Positions 1 through 15,308 of a stretch of 64,000 bases of DNA are shown here, in pieces. Where the stretch lies: positions 124,001 to 188,000 of the forward strand of contig JAMZAV010000167.1 in assembly GCA_024449915.1 (NCBI GenBank), read 5' to 3'. Below the pieces are notes generated by a model. That model saw only the letters and a program-made list of their open reading frames with translations. It made no database searches and was not told where the DNA came from. The position numbers were made by a program, and so were the translations under genes. How positions within the stretch are numbered: position 1 is the first letter of the stretch; each line of letters begins with the position of its first letter. Source of the DNA: Sweltsa coloradensis. Taxonomy: Eukaryota > Arthropoda > Insecta > Plecoptera > Chloroperlidae.

Positions 1-102
1 TATGCGAAACAAAAATAAACAGGTTGAAGCTGATTTGAGAAATTCACCAAAACGCAAACTTTCGCAAATTTCAGGATCGAAAAGCTTTTAAAATTCGTGT
101 CT
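1..102. repeat. Fragment of a dispersed repeat
   Basis: The stretch resembles the segment at about 30515-30605: an 'aca/agcaggtt' start, then 'gaaattc.ccaaaacg' and 'tttcgc.aatttca'. The two copies therefore share an old repeat. It directly abuts the Helentron-like element that starts near 103. No coding potential is seen. Confidence 0.4.
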
Positions 103-706
103 TTGGATGAGCGTAGCGAGCGAAGCGAAGATTCCATTTTACTACACTGGAGAAAAAAATCCGGAATGTTTTTGTTTTCTTCTTTTTTTTTGTATTTTTG
201 TGTTTGTCCGCACGATTCCGGCTAAACCGATACTCCAATTGCAATGAAATTTTATGGATGCCTTCGAAATCTCTGAACTTAGAACTGCCACGTTTTTGAG
301 CGCAATCGAAAAATTATTTCTCATTAAAATCGCAATTTTACGATTTTTTTCTTTTTTAAAACAATTCTTTGACTTATAACACCAACATGCTTTATCCGAT
401 TGTAATGATTTTTTCACAGAACCTTAATTTTATGAATTAATATATTCGTGTGAAATTTGAGCGCAATCGAATAATTATTTCTTATGAAAATCGCAATTTT
501 ACGATTTTTTTCTTTTTTAAAATTTCGATTAACTAAAAAAATTAAAAATTTAAGTTTATTTTTTATTTAATTTAAATTAATTTAAAAAATAATCTTCAAC
601 AGTAATGATTTTTTCACAGAACAACAGAAAATCCGCATAACACATGGCAGCTCAATACACCAATTACGCTCATCCAACAACGCGGCGGGACTTAGCGTTT
701 TCCTAG
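103..706 (+). mobile_element. Helentron-like non-autonomous element, subfamily A (copy A1)
   Basis: The 5' end reads TTGGATGAGCG followed by an 'agcgagcgaagcg' tract. The 3' part contains the inverted partner CGCTCATCCAAC about 35 bp before the end. Next come a small hairpin (AACGC...GCGTT) and the terminus TTTTCCTAG followed by T. The interior is an AT-rich series of diverged ~100-bp motifs (for example 'aacttagaactgccacgt' and 'tttatccgatt.taatga') also found in the copies at 13311, 32885, 34689, 44697, 51353 and 62440. It has no transposase or Rep/helicase ORF, so it would depend on a partner. The class assignment is inference from the terminal architecture. Confidence 0.6.
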
Positions 707-779
707 TAGTTTAGTCATAGGTACAAGGTAAAAATATCTAAACTCATTTTACTGTAGTATTATGCTCTAGATTATCTGG

Positions 780-1045
780 CTTTAAAAAAAATGGCGGTAA
801 TAGCCTCTTTAGTGATTTTGAGCATATTTTCTACCCATTTTTTCGATCGTACCCCAATCAAATTTGGCATGTGTTCAGTGTTGTCATGTAGGCCTACCTA
901 AATCCTCCCGATTATCACAGTTTTTAAGTTCATATCATATTTCATGATGACTGGGTGACACATTGAAAACACCAACTCGGCTTGCTGTATAAGGCACCAG
1001 AGTGTGTTAGCGCACGGCGGTACGAAATTGGTATGCGAAATAAAA
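780..1045. repeat. Dispersed repeat R1 (inverted copy at 17590-17850)
   Basis: The order here is 'gattttgagcat', 'gtaccccaat.aaattt.gcatgtgt', 'gattatcacagtttt', 'gactgggtgacac', then 'cttgctgtataaggc'. The same words occur reverse-complemented around 17600-17850 inside intron 5 of the second protease gene. It is non-coding and unclassified. Confidence 0.5.
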
Positions 1046-2038
1046 AAGCTCGTCTGTCTACCTAGTCCAGGTATAATATTTCGAATTTATAAATAAAAAT
1101 GCTGTCTAATTACTTGCTATTATTTTATTTTTATTACGAGTTATATAATAATGTACAAGAAAATAGTTTACAAGAAAGAAGCCGTTTGATCCCCTACTAT
1201 GCGACCAACAACGTAACACATCTTGAGTTACTTTGAATGCACCCTATTAATACCACATCCCATCTGTATTCATTATACTTCACGAAATATACGATTTCAT
1301 AACACTTCTAACGGTGTATTATCACTGGTATTCTTATCATGAATTAAACTTGCATTTTTATTGCATGCTTATACGATAACAATGGGTTCGTGTAAAACAG
1401 TGAAATACTGATCTCAATCTCAGTGTATTTATTTATGCATTAAAATAAAAATCCTAGACTCTATATTGTGTGATTAATGTGTCTAGATTAACAGTTCAAT
1501 GAGAATAGCCGTATTATCTCTATTGTGTAGTGATCGACAAAAATCAATGTATATTTTTATTAGACTTCATTAATAAAATTCGTTGTTATTTTTTATTATA
1601 ATATGTCTATTATTTTTATAGATTGTAGGCAAAACAATGAGATTTAGATTAATATGTGTTCTTGCATTGATGTAATGTAAAACAAACATATGAACGAATC
1701 CAAATTGTGTGCGCTTGGGGTATTATTGAGACTAATAATGATGCATCAGTCACGCAGTTATATTGACTATAAGAAATTCCGTTTCCCATACTTTTGTCTC
1801 CATCTGGTAATTAAGCTACTTTAATTTAGCAAATGGCTCGCACACAAGTCTTCATGACTTTGCGGGCTTCTCCAACTTTATATTAAATAGATGATTATGT
1901 TCCAACCACTGTTTGTGTGTAAACCATATTATGTATTTATTTGAGAATAAATATATCTGAAATCTGAATCTGATCTAACCCTAGATGAGAATGAAGACGA
2001 CGAACGATTCCAGAATGATTGACGATTTTGTAGCCCAG
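1046..2038. other. AT-rich intergenic DNA
   Basis: I see no exon-like ORF, no RNA gene and no clear repeat boundary here. Stop codons are dense in all frames. Confidence 0.5.
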
Positions 2039-2650
2039 CAGTGGCGTAACTAAAGGGGGGGGGGGTCGCGGGGCGCTCTAGGGCCAAAAAAATCAGCAAC
2101 AAAATAGAAAAATAATTCAAAAGAAATACTATTCGACCATAAAATTAATATGAAAATTACAATTATATTTGTTTTGTTAGTCATCCCAGAAGAACAGTAT
2201 AGGTATAGTTGACAAGTCTAAACTAGAACATAATGCAGTTGACTGTTGGAGTTACGATAGTAAAACTGGTGGTAGTACCAGTGGTAGTGTACCAAGTGGT
2301 GCGTCAAAAAGAAGGAAGAAAGGGGCAGAAGAAAATGTTGCTAAGAGGTGTAACAAGAAAGATTCTCTTTTTTAAAGAGATTTGCCTTCGAGTTCGACAT
2401 CCGCTTGTAAACATCAAGACAATTGAGTCCGCAATCGAACCAGACAAAGTGGCAAGTGAAAACAAAAACATAACTCATAGGGACTGCGAACAAAGTGTTG
2501 AGATATTCGAGGACAAAATAGCCAATAGTGCCAAGATTTTTATGATCATCCAACAGATAGAAACATTTTTTTTTTTGGGGGGGGGGCATACAAAAATATT
2601 GCGGAGGGCCCTGGGCATATATGCGACCGCAATCGTCTCAACGTAGACCG
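2039..2650 (+). mobile_element. hAT transposon relic with 5' terminus
   Basis: It begins CAGTGGCGTAAC followed by a G run, the usual start of many animal hAT elements and similar to the complete element at 10226. Downstream, one forward frame reads SGASKRRKKGAEENVAK, a Lys/Arg/Glu-rich stretch of the kind found at the N-terminus of hAT (ZMYM-type) transposases; it is then broken by stops. No matching 3' terminus was found, so I call it a truncated, decayed copy. The 137-codon ORF over this region (2233-2646) is in another frame and is not a credible gene. Confidence 0.45.
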
Positions 2651-2985
2651 TTTTCTATTGTTTGATTTCTGTCATGTGAGTTGAAATCGCTTAAGGACAA
2701 GTTCGTTTACATGTAATTTTCCACGAATAGTGTTGGAGGTATATTTCTGAGTATTACGTTTATGAGACCAAAAATACATAACACTAAAAAGAAAAAGTAC
2801 AAATGTCCAGACCACCACAGCTGTTATCTGTACGGTTATAGGTGAACCCTACGGATTAACTGTCATGACGTGTTTAAGTTAAATTTCATAAATGATTATA
2901 AAACATTGACCAAATGGAAATCAGCCAAATTGTACAGATTAAAACACTTCGAATAGCCCGTTCAATGTTTTCCACAGTTAGTTAA
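2651..2985. other. Intergenic DNA, nothing recognised
   Basis: No conserved ORF, promoter or repeat boundary could be identified between the hAT relic and the LINE tail. Confidence 0.4.
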
Positions 2986-3490
2986 CAATTGTTATTATGG
3001 AACACTCTACCGGCTGACGTGAAGACTTCCAGTCATTTCAATATTGATATTAGGAACTTTTTCAAAATTTCTTAAAATCAAGTTAAAACATGTTGAAAGT
3101 CATCAAATTATTGTTCACCATCATTTGTAAACTCTTTAATATTGTTCACCAACATTTTTGTTCACTCTTTTATAATCTCATTTTATATTATTTGTACCAT
3201 ACCATCATTGTTCACCCTTTACTAGCTATTGTTTACCGTCATTTGTTCACCCTTTACTATCTACTTTTATATTATTTGTTAATTTATTTCTATTGTATTT
3301 TATAATGTGGTTTTAAGAGGTATAACTTAGACATAGTAAGTTAGACACTTTGTGACTGGGGCCTCATGGCCCTTTTCTAACTTTCTATGAAGTTGTGCAC
3401 GCACCTTAATGTTCGATTATTTGTACAATTTCTAAAATAAATAATAAAAGTAATAATAACTATAATAATAATAATAAATAATAATAATAA

Positions 3491-3529
<39 letters not shown>

Positions 3530-3531
3530 CA
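2986..3531 (+). mobile_element. LINE 3' end with (TAA)n tail
   Basis: The segment 'atggaacactctaccggctg' onward matches 49690-50110 nearly word for word: 'gtcatcaaattattgttca', then 'ttgtgactggggcctcatgg', then 'ttctatg.agttgtgca'. It ends in a run of TAA/ATA triplets. In the longer copy this follows a reverse-transcriptase C-terminal coding stretch, so this copy is a 5'-truncated non-LTR retrotransposon. The Tyr-rich ORF read backwards over 3432-3629 is an artefact of the triplet tail. Confidence 0.7.
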
Positions 3532-4024
3532 TTACTTATAATTAACGTGTGACAGGCATAAAGCCGAGAAGGCAGCCATGACGCACGCCTTGATAGTTGA
3601 TATGCATTCATTTTATGCACGATATACACACTTGCAAAATATACTCACACTTATACAAAGATTACACTCGGAAACAATTGGAAACACATCAATATGCCTA
3701 CACAATATTATGTATACGTACTGCTATGTTACGATACACGTACTAGTTACGGCATCACATGTAATCCACAGCTGCTAATAAAATACAAATACAACACGTA
3801 TTACAAACACACACTCACACATCGTATACGCCGGATACAAAGATTATGTATCAAGAGTTGAAAAACACGCTTAGCGCGTTGCACCTACATTTCTTGGAGA
3901 AAACGTTTCTATACAGACAGGTGACTAACTAAGTATAGAATGAGGATAATAACAGCTGTGAGAGGACGTCCAAAAGTTATTTAATAGGAACGTAAATCAG
4001 TGTATCACCTTGTTTTCAGAGGAA

Positions 4025-4110
4025 CCTCTTGGAAAACCCATCAGTCAGGATTGCCGGAGGCAGGTATCGAACTGACGACATCCCGAATTAAGAGTACGCG
4101 GTACATTTGA
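4025..4110 (-). mobile_element. tRNA-derived SINE fragment
   Basis: On the minus strand a pol III B-box-like motif GTTCGATACC (4072-4063) lies after 'attcgggatgtcgtca' and before 'tgcctccggcaatcctgact'. The same arrangement occurs at 22480-22560 and, more diverged, at 21095-21200, all on the minus strand. It does not fold as a complete tRNA, so I call it a SINE head rather than a tRNA gene. Confidence 0.5.
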
Positions 4111-4361
4111 GATTTTTCCTATCGTTGACATAGCTTCACAATAATTCTAAAATATCATAATGAGCAACACGGTTTTAATCAGAATTGGATTTAAAAAATT
4201 GTATTACTTATCGATCAATCAAGATGAACTGCAAATATTTAAAAAAGTTTTGACTAATCGTACATTCGGTGAACCGAGAGTGAAAGACCTGTTAAGTGTC
4301 GTACTTGCACTTTATCTCGTAATGAGTCGCAAGCAATTGAATTACCATTACTGCATAGAAC

Positions 4362-4369
4362 TATATATA
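4362..4369 (+). promoter_or_regulatory. TATA box of the + strand protease gene
   Basis: The sequence ctatatatag lies about 70 bp upstream of the ATG at 4433. That would place transcription start near 4392-4400 and give a short leader. No clear arthropod TCAGT initiator is visible at the expected spot, unlike the paralogue's promoter at 32007-32043. Confidence 0.55.
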
Positions 4370-4432
4370 GTGGCACATTGTAATAATCAAATTAGACATA
4401 GTAAAACCACGACCAGCACAACATCACCTACA

Positions 4433-8581
<4,149 letters not shown>

Positions 8582-8659
8582 TCAAGTCTACTATATTATC
8601 AATGAAACAAAGAATACATATATTATAATAGTGTAATCATGCAAATGCAACTTTAATAC

Positions 8660-8665
8660 AATAAA
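8660..8665 (+). terminator. Polyadenylation signal of the + strand protease gene
   Basis: A canonical AATAAA in an AT-rich context, 79 bp downstream of the TAA at 8579-8581. Confidence 0.6.
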
Positions 8666-9351
8666 TTCAATATTATTCACCTGAAAAACTATGTTCAAGA
8701 ATTTACTTCCCTCTTTTCTATTTTCATCATTTTCTATGAACTTATGACTCACCTACGCTACGCACACATAATAATAATAAAAACATACTTACTATGGAAT
8801 TAATAACAAGACTACTAAGCATCTTGCTAATGAAGACAAATATACCAATAACAATAATAATTTATTATGTCAGATTCTTTTTATCTCCAAAGGGCATTGA
8901 ACCCAGATCTAATTAATCTGATAAAATAATATCAGGATCAGGATGAGGATGCCTTAACCCACATACGTCTGGATGTATGTAATGGTACAATACCATTTAC
9001 AAGTGTGTACCATCCTTTGATTGACGAGTTATCAATGTGCAATTGACTGAAACAAAAATAAATCGTCAGAATATTTTCTAAATGTACTTATAGGCTATCA
9101 TACTTGAATTCTCATCTTTAGATTATTGTAACCGTAAAAGCGTATTTAAAAAAAATCTATATCATTGAGACTGAAAAACTGAAAAAAAATTGTTGATTTG
9201 ATATTAGAAATTAGAATAGAGACGTATATTTCCTAACATAAGGGCTTGTCATCGACAACGATTAATATAATAATAATGCATTTAAGCAGATATTTTGTAC
9301 AAAGATATTATAGGTGGATAATCAATTTATATTCTTACTACATTAGTTACA
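8666..9351. other. Intergenic AT-rich DNA
   Basis: I see no exon, repeat boundary or RNA gene here. There are short runs of ATA/AAT triplets only. Confidence 0.45.
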
Positions 9352-9528
9352 AAAGCCTCCAACCCCCTCCGGCCAAAAGAGTGCTCGGCCGACGTGTTCT
9401 TTTCTTTCCGGGTTGTTAACCCATGGAACGACCTGCCGCCCGCCCTCAAAGACTGCCCAGTAAGTCATTTCCCTTCCATGTGTAGTAAGGCGTATTTATG
9501 GGAGAACCAACTACAAGTGCCGTGTTAG
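9352..9528 (+). pseudogene. LINE reverse-transcriptase C-terminal fragment
   Basis: One open frame of 58 codons reads ...FSFRVVNPWNDLPPALKD..., ending PC-stop. The pattern FxxRxxNxWNxLPxxL is the conserved C-terminal segment of ORF2 in jockey/CR1-type non-LTR retrotransposons. No upstream RT motifs are preserved, so this is a dead fragment. Confidence 0.65.
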
Positions 9529-10000
9529 TTTCACGTGCTTTAGCAAGGCTTTTCGTGGCAAGAGATTTCTACAAAGATATCAAATGTTTTAACAAAATAT
9601 TTGCTAGCGGCGACGCCTTTTCTTGTTAAAAAATGTAATAACAAAGATAAACAATAAAATATATCGATTTATCATTGTTTCATATACCCATTTAAAAATT
9701 CAATGCCGCGAGGTAATTTCACATTCCAGTGTACCGTTGAATTGTCTGACCAAAACTAAGGCTGGTGTATTTCTGCCGCAAAGGTCGAATATTCTGTACA
9801 CCGAATACACTGTTTTGTTTATCAAAATATGTTGTAAATTTTATGTAAATATAAAACTTACTTAAAACTGTTCCTTTGCACGACACCATGGTAAATATTT
9901 AAAGCAATCTAATAATTTACTTTTTCTTATAATTTTCATAATCATTGTTCTTTCGTAAAAGAGTAATTTAAAAGGAATAGAAAAACAACTCGTCGATTCT
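9529..10000. other. Intergenic DNA, nothing recognised
   Basis: AT-rich. A short unsupported ORF (9623-9865) has no recognisable domain and I do not annotate it. Confidence 0.4.
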
Positions 10001-10021
10001 ACGGCTTCGGTTCGACATTCT

Positions 10022-10225
10022 CCTTGTCGGGCTAGTCCTGTTCATTGGAGAAGTCAGCACATCCATGTATAATGAATATGGTGGAGGTGCCAGGTCGTGT
10101 TTAATGCAACATTTGTTTCCATGTGCTCGGAGTGGCAACATTGTTCTTGTTGGGCTAGGCCTGTTCATTGAGAGAAGTCAGCACATCCATGTATACTGAA
10201 TATGGTGGAGGTGCCAGGTCGTGTT
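10022..10225. repeat. ~125-bp tandem repeat (satellite-like)
   Basis: Two head-to-tail units are recognised by gggctag(t/g)cctgttcatt at 10029 and 10154. Each runs through 'agtcagcacatccatgtat', 'gaatatggtggaggtgcc', 'aggtcgtgtttaatgcaaca' and 'gctcggagtggcaacattg'. Further pieces occur at 11228, 13195-13310, 14060-14173 and 16476-16510. The array is interrupted by the hAT and Helentron-like elements described below, which makes it a convenient empty-site reference. Confidence 0.85.
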
Positions 10226-11227
10226 CAGTGGCGTAGCTACCGCCCCCGCAGCCCCCGCGACTGCGGGGGGCCTAGCCTGACAGGGGCCCTCGGGCCCCTG
10301 TCAGGCTACAGAGGGCCCCTTCATCTTTCGAAATAAATTTTGAAGTAAAAAATCTCTCGCAGAACTTACCCCCAAAATTACATATTTTGTAAAAAAAAAA
10401 ATACGCATTAGTTCAAGTTGACAAAAGAGAAGAATGAACCGTGATAACCAATTTTACACATATTAACTTCAAAAATGCACACCTCTAAACAATTTGCACA
10501 ATTTTGTCAAATCACCCAGTTGAACAGGCCATGATCATCTGTGACATGACTACTGTCAGTTCTGTCAATATTTTTTTAATTTTATAGAGAACTGGGTCGT
10601 ATTAGTAAGATTCCAATTCCAGATTCTTTTGAACGGGGATATTTACAAAATGCCTTTTCAGAGAATCTCATTTCACATAGTATATAACACGGTCCATTAC
10701 ACTAATAAATCATGACAACCCTTCTGTTGTCTGACGGAGGGATGTTTCGATGATGGCATGCAATTATTAGTTCATTGACATATCATTCACACTTCAAGTG
10801 ATCCTATGACTTCACACCCATTTTAATCAACATCATCAACATAGTCAGTATTATCATAAGTAGGTAAGTGATTATTTTTTATATTATTATTTGAAAGTGA
10901 TGCAAGTAATCCATCCACTGTTGTTTTTGTCGTTAGATTTGTTGATTGGTGTACGTAAATGTATGCAAGTTTAAAAATGTGTATTTTCTGTGGTGTTTTC
11001 ATTTATCATTATTAGTGTTGATATTATTAATATAACATAACGGTTTCAGTAAATAAATGTATTAGGGATGTCATCGAAATTCGCGTTTTAGGCCATCAAA
11101 CATAATGTAGGGCCCAAAAAATTTTTCACCTACGGTGTAAATGCCTCCGGCGGCTGGGGCTTCGCCCCAAACCCCAGCTATTCCGCGCAAGTCGCGGGAG
11201 GGCCCGAGAAATGTTGCTACGCCACTG
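10226..11227. mobile_element. Non-autonomous hAT element with intact 8-bp TSD
   Basis: The termini are CAGTGGCGTAGC and GCTACGCCACTG, perfect inverted partners of the animal hAT type. It is flanked on both sides by GTCGTGTT (10218-10225 and 11228-11235), an 8-bp duplication as expected for hAT. The target is the 125-bp repeat, whose uninterrupted form is at 10085-10100. The 1,002-bp interior has GC-rich subterminal stretches and no transposase ORF, so it is non-autonomous. Confidence 0.88.
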
Positions 11228-12560
11228 GTCGTGTTTAATGCAACATTTGTTTCCAGGCCCGGAGTGGCAACATTGTTCTGTGGGGCCTGTTCATAGGAAG
11301 TCGCACATCCATGTAAGAAAGGTGGGGTCCCGTCGTGTTCAGTTGAATAACCCCTGCAGACCCCGAGATTCGGTGCCACCAAAAGGGCATGGTCCTTCAT
11401 CTAGAAATACATTTTTTAATAAATTTAAAAACCACCAGACTTTGCAAAAAAAAATTTTTCAATACAAGTTAAGAAGAAACGTGAAGAATTACATTACTTC
11501 AATATTTACTTTAAAAATGCCATTTAAATTCCAATTTCAATCTTGAACGGATATAACAAACATTTGTCAAATTCTTTCAATTTGACAGAAGGTTTTATAT
11601 AAAATTGATTCTTTGTTATTCAACATCTTTAGGGAATGTTCAATCATTTTAAATATCATTTCACACTTAAGGCTAAGACTTATTATTGAAAACTCTAGTA
11701 TGCAGTATTTATGGTATATATATTTCATTATATTCCTTGAAGTTCAAATTTATCACCATTTTATCATAATGTTATTGTATTATAATGTAGAAGTTTAATT
11801 TTATTTTATGGAGTAAGTATCATCCTGTTGTTTTGTTAGATTTTGAATGGTTAGTAAATGTAGCAAGTTTAAAAATGTGTATTTTCTGTGTGTTTTCATT
11901 TATCATTATTAAGTTTGAGTATTAAATTAATAACGGTTTCGTAAATAAAGTTAGGGATGCTGAAATTCGCGTTTTAGGCCATCAAACAATTAGGGGCCAA
12001 AAATTTTCCGTGTAAGCTCCGGCTTATGGGCTTCCCCGCCCATGGCAAAGTCGTCGGGGGGCCGGAAATGTTCTAGCAGTCGCTTTCATGAACAATTTGT
12101 TATGTGCCGGGTGGATTTTGTTCTGTTGGTGGTGTCGAGCAAGTTCTTATGGCTGATTTCGGAGTGCCGGTAACATTTTAATTGGTGGGCCACGTTGTCT
12201 GTTGGGATCGTTCATTTGGGAAGGGCCGCCTGAGGGAGCCCTAATGATTGGGACGTGCAGGTGGTTCAGCGGCCCCCACCTCGACCGATTGAGGAACCCC
12301 CGCGACAGGGCCCTAAACTTTGGAAAAAAGGCCATTGTCAATACTTTGAAAATAAGTAAAAAATTTCTCGCAAACTTACCCCAAAATTACATATTTTGTA
12401 AAAAAAAATACGCATTATCAAGTTGAAAAGAGAAGAAACCTGATAACAATTTCAATATTAATTAAAAATACACCTAACATTTCAATTTTCAACACCCGTT
12501 GAACAGGCATAAATCTGTGAAGATACTCGTTCTTAAAATTTTTTTAATTTTATAGAGAAC
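11228..12560. repeat. Indel-riddled copies of the satellite plus hAT unit
   Basis: The order of words in 10100-11227 reappears here twice, but with bases missing every few positions. Examples are 'gtcgtgttcagttgaataacccctgcagac' near 11333, 'tcatttatcattattaa.tttga' near 11900, and 'ggttcagcggcccccacc' near 12265. The clean form returns abruptly at about 12541 ('ttttatagagaactgggtcg', as at 10580). The pattern of scattered single-base losses looks more like poor consensus in a collapsed tandem repeat than natural decay. No gene call is justified here. Confidence 0.65.
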
Positions 12561-13194
12561 TGGGTCGTATTAGTAAGATTCCAATTCCAGATCTTTTGAA
12601 CGGGGATATTTACAAAATGCCTTTTAGAGAAATCTCATTTCACATAGTATATAACACGGTCCATTACACTAATAAATCATGACAACCCTTCTGTTGTCTG
12701 ACAGAGGGATGTTTCGATGATGGCATGCAATTATTAGTTCATTGACATATCATTCACACTTCAAGTGATCCTATGACTTCACACCCATTTTAATCAACAT
12801 CATCAACATAGTCAGTATTATCATAAGTAGGTAAGTGATTATTTTTTATATTATTATTTGAAAGTGATGCAAGTAATCCATCCACTGTTGTTTTGTCGTT
12901 TAGATTTGTTGATTGGTGTACGTAAATGTATGCAAGTTTAAAAATGTGTATTTTCTGTGGTGTTTTCATTTATCATTATTAGTGTTGATATTATTAATAT
13001 AACATAACGGTTTCAGTAAATAAATGTATTAGGGATGTCATCGAAATTCGCGTTTTAGGCCATCAAACATAATGTAGGGCCCAAAAATTTTTCACCTACG
13101 GTGTTAAATGCCTCCGGCGGCTGGGGCTTCGCCCCAGACCCCAGCTATTCCGCGCAAGTCGCGGGAGGGCCCGGGAAATGTTGCTACGCCACTG
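12541..13194. mobile_element. 3' two-thirds of a second clean hAT copy
   Basis: It is nearly identical to 10570-11227, ending GCTACGCCACTG at 13194 and followed by GTCGTGTTTAATGC of the satellite. With 10226-11227 and the corrupted middle it shows that the hAT and its satellite host were amplified together as ~1-kb tandem units. Confidence 0.8.
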
Positions 13195-13310
13195 GTCGTG
13201 TTTAATGCAACATTTGTTTCCATGTGCTCGGAGTGGCAACATTGTTCTTGTTGGGCTAGGCCTGTTCATTGAGAGAAGTCAGCACATCCATGTATACTGA
13301 ATAGGAAAAC
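13195..13310. repeat. 125-bp satellite unit, left half of an interrupted copy
   Basis: It runs gtcgtgtttaatgc... to catgtatactga, where the Helentron-like copy A2 begins. The unit resumes at 14060 with atatggtggaggtgcc. Confidence 0.85.
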
Positions 13311-14059
13311 GCTAAAGTCCCGCCGCGTTGATGGATGAGCTTTTTTTAAAAAAATTTAGTCTGCGTGGGATATCTTTACTTTTGCAAGTGCTTTGTTGCT
13401 TTGTTTTGCTGCCCACGCATTGTAGGTGATTGTTGTCAAGTTTCTATTGTTTCTTGTCAATTTGTTTTATTTACCGTTAAAAACTTATATTAAAAGCTTT
13501 ATTTCTATGGATTCTGGCTAACTTTGTCACTTTTTCTTTCAAAAGGTACTTCATCACCATAACCTTAATGTCCATGTATAATATGAACGTTGAAGCCCCA
13601 CCCGTTTGGTCAGAATTGGCCCAAATGGCACGAAAATATCGCATAAAAATAAAAAAAACTTATATTAAAAAGCTTTTTTTCTATACATTCTGGCTAACTT
13701 TTCAACATTTTCTTTTAAAAAGTACTACATCACCATAACCTTAATGTCCATGTATAATATGAACGTTGTAGCCCCACCCGTTGGTCAGAATCGGCCCAAA
13801 TGTCACGAAAATATCGCACTAAAAATCGAAAAAAATCGTAAAAGTACGCTATTCATGAGAAATATTTCTTCGACTGTACCCAAAAACAATACACCTCTAA
13901 GTTCAGAGATTTCGAAGGTCCCTCAAATTTTCATCAAGATCGGATATACCGTTTGCCTGGTAGAGAGTTAACAAACAGACAGAAAAAAAAAAAAAAAAAA
14001 CACTCGAGTTAAATTTTTTGGGGGTCAGTGAAATTGAAAGCTTCGCTTCGCTCATCCAA
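13311..14059 (-). mobile_element. Helentron-like element, subfamily A (copy A2) in a known empty site
   Basis: On the plus strand it begins ataggaaaacgct and the partner cgcgttgatggatgagc, and it ends cttcgctcatccaa. It therefore lies on the minus strand with its 3' end at 13311. The intact satellite at 10190-10212 reads 'gtatactgaatatggtgg'. Here 'gtatactga' is followed by the element and then 'atatggtgg', so no target bases are duplicated. The interior contains repeated ~180-bp motifs around 'caccataacctta' and 'cccaccc.tt.ggtcagaat'. Confidence 0.7.
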
Positions 14060-14173
14060 ATATGGTGGAGGTGCCGGGTCGTGTTTAATGCAACATTTGT
14101 TTCCATGTGCTCGGAGTGGCAACATTGTTTCTTGTCGGGCTAGGCCTGTTCATTGAGAGAAGTCAGCACATGC
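14060..14173. repeat. 125-bp satellite unit, right half
   Basis: The unit resumes at atatggtggaggtgccgggtc and runs to agtcagcaca, where the subfamily B element starts. Confidence 0.8.
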
Positions 14174-15121
14174 TTGTTGAGCGAGCGAAGCGAGCGTCTC
14201 CACTTGACTCTTATGGCTCGAATGTCTGTTTTTTTTTTGTTTTTTTTCTGTTACTGCTTCGATACAGGTCGCACCGTTTCTCTTATCGACCTGAAATTTT
14301 GCACACATGTACATACCACCTAGGCGGGTTGCTGTATAGTTTTGTGGCAAAATCGTTCAAAAAGTTAAAAAGTTACATTAAAGTTAATCGAAAGCTTTAT
14401 TTTTCAAACTGAACGGCGACAAAATCTGAGGTGGCTAAATCATTTAGAATAACCGACAGATCACGAATATGTTACTCTTATCTTGATCCGATAAGTAGTG
14501 TAGATGGAAAATACATTATAACAAAGTCCCGTTACCATGGCAACGGAAAGTCGCACAGCTTTTTTGGCTCATGATAGCGGTCGAACGGAGGCTCGGATCG
14601 AGTTGAAATTTTGACCATCCGCAAGTTTCGTTCCCGATTGAATGCCATTAGTTTTGTGGCAAAATCGTTCAAAAAGTTATAAAGTTACATTAAAGTTAAT
14701 CTAAAGTTTTTTTTTTTAAACTAAACGGCGACAAAATCTGAGGTAGCCAAATCATTTAGAATGTCCGTCCGGTCACGAATATGTTAATTTTATTTTGATC
14801 CGATAAGTAGTGTAGATAGAAATTACATTTTAACAAAAGTAACGTTACCATGGCAACGAAAAGTCGCACAAGAATTCTGGTCACTATGTACTGCCACCTA
14901 GAAGAAATCAAGAGTAAAATAGTTTTCCCAAAGAAATGATGTGAAGGTCCTCTAGATGGCGGTGGATTTTATCCATTCTCTCCTATTTTACAAATTTTCA
15001 GCTAAATCGGTCAAGACCTTAAAGACTTATTGGTATGTAACATTATGGGAATGTCGTACTCGGGTCGTGTTGCACGTACCGGTGCTCGCTCAACAACGCG
15101 TCCAACTGAGCGTTTTCCTAG
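14174..15121 (+). mobile_element. Helentron-like element, subfamily B (copy B1)
   Basis: The 5' end is TTGTTGAGCGAGC followed by 'gaagcgagcgtctcc'. The subterminal 3' partner is GCTCGCTCAACAA, then a hairpin of AACGC...GCGTT with a different loop from subfamily A, then TTTTCCTAG and T. The interior has two related ~240-bp segments ('ggcaaaatcgttcaaaaagtta', 'acaaaatctgaggt'). It has no ORF of note. Confidence 0.62.
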
Positions 15122-15308
15122 TACCAATATTTGTTCTTCTTTTTCACGAACACGTGTTGCGTGACTTTATCCTTTCTGTCAATGAAAGCAAATGATATGA
15201 TTGTATCAACGAGTTCTAACCTAGCATACCGTGTGTCATTAACAAATGATTTTTTTTCATTGTGTGATCTTTATTGAAATTTTTCTTTCGTGTTTTGTTT
15301 GTAGATGA
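15122..15308. other. Spacer between two subfamily B elements
   Basis: Unassigned sequence between the CTAG end of B1 and the start of B2. It is not part of the 125-bp satellite. Confidence 0.35.

Noticed and set aside
2233..2646. 137-codon plus-strand ORF
   Set aside because: The relevant hAT-like coding signal is in a different frame, and this frame ends in a poly-T/poly-G artefact.
3432..3629. Minus-strand ORF rich in tyrosine
   Set aside because: It is the translation of a TAA/ATA triplet tail of a LINE. The composition is wholly explained by the simple repeat.
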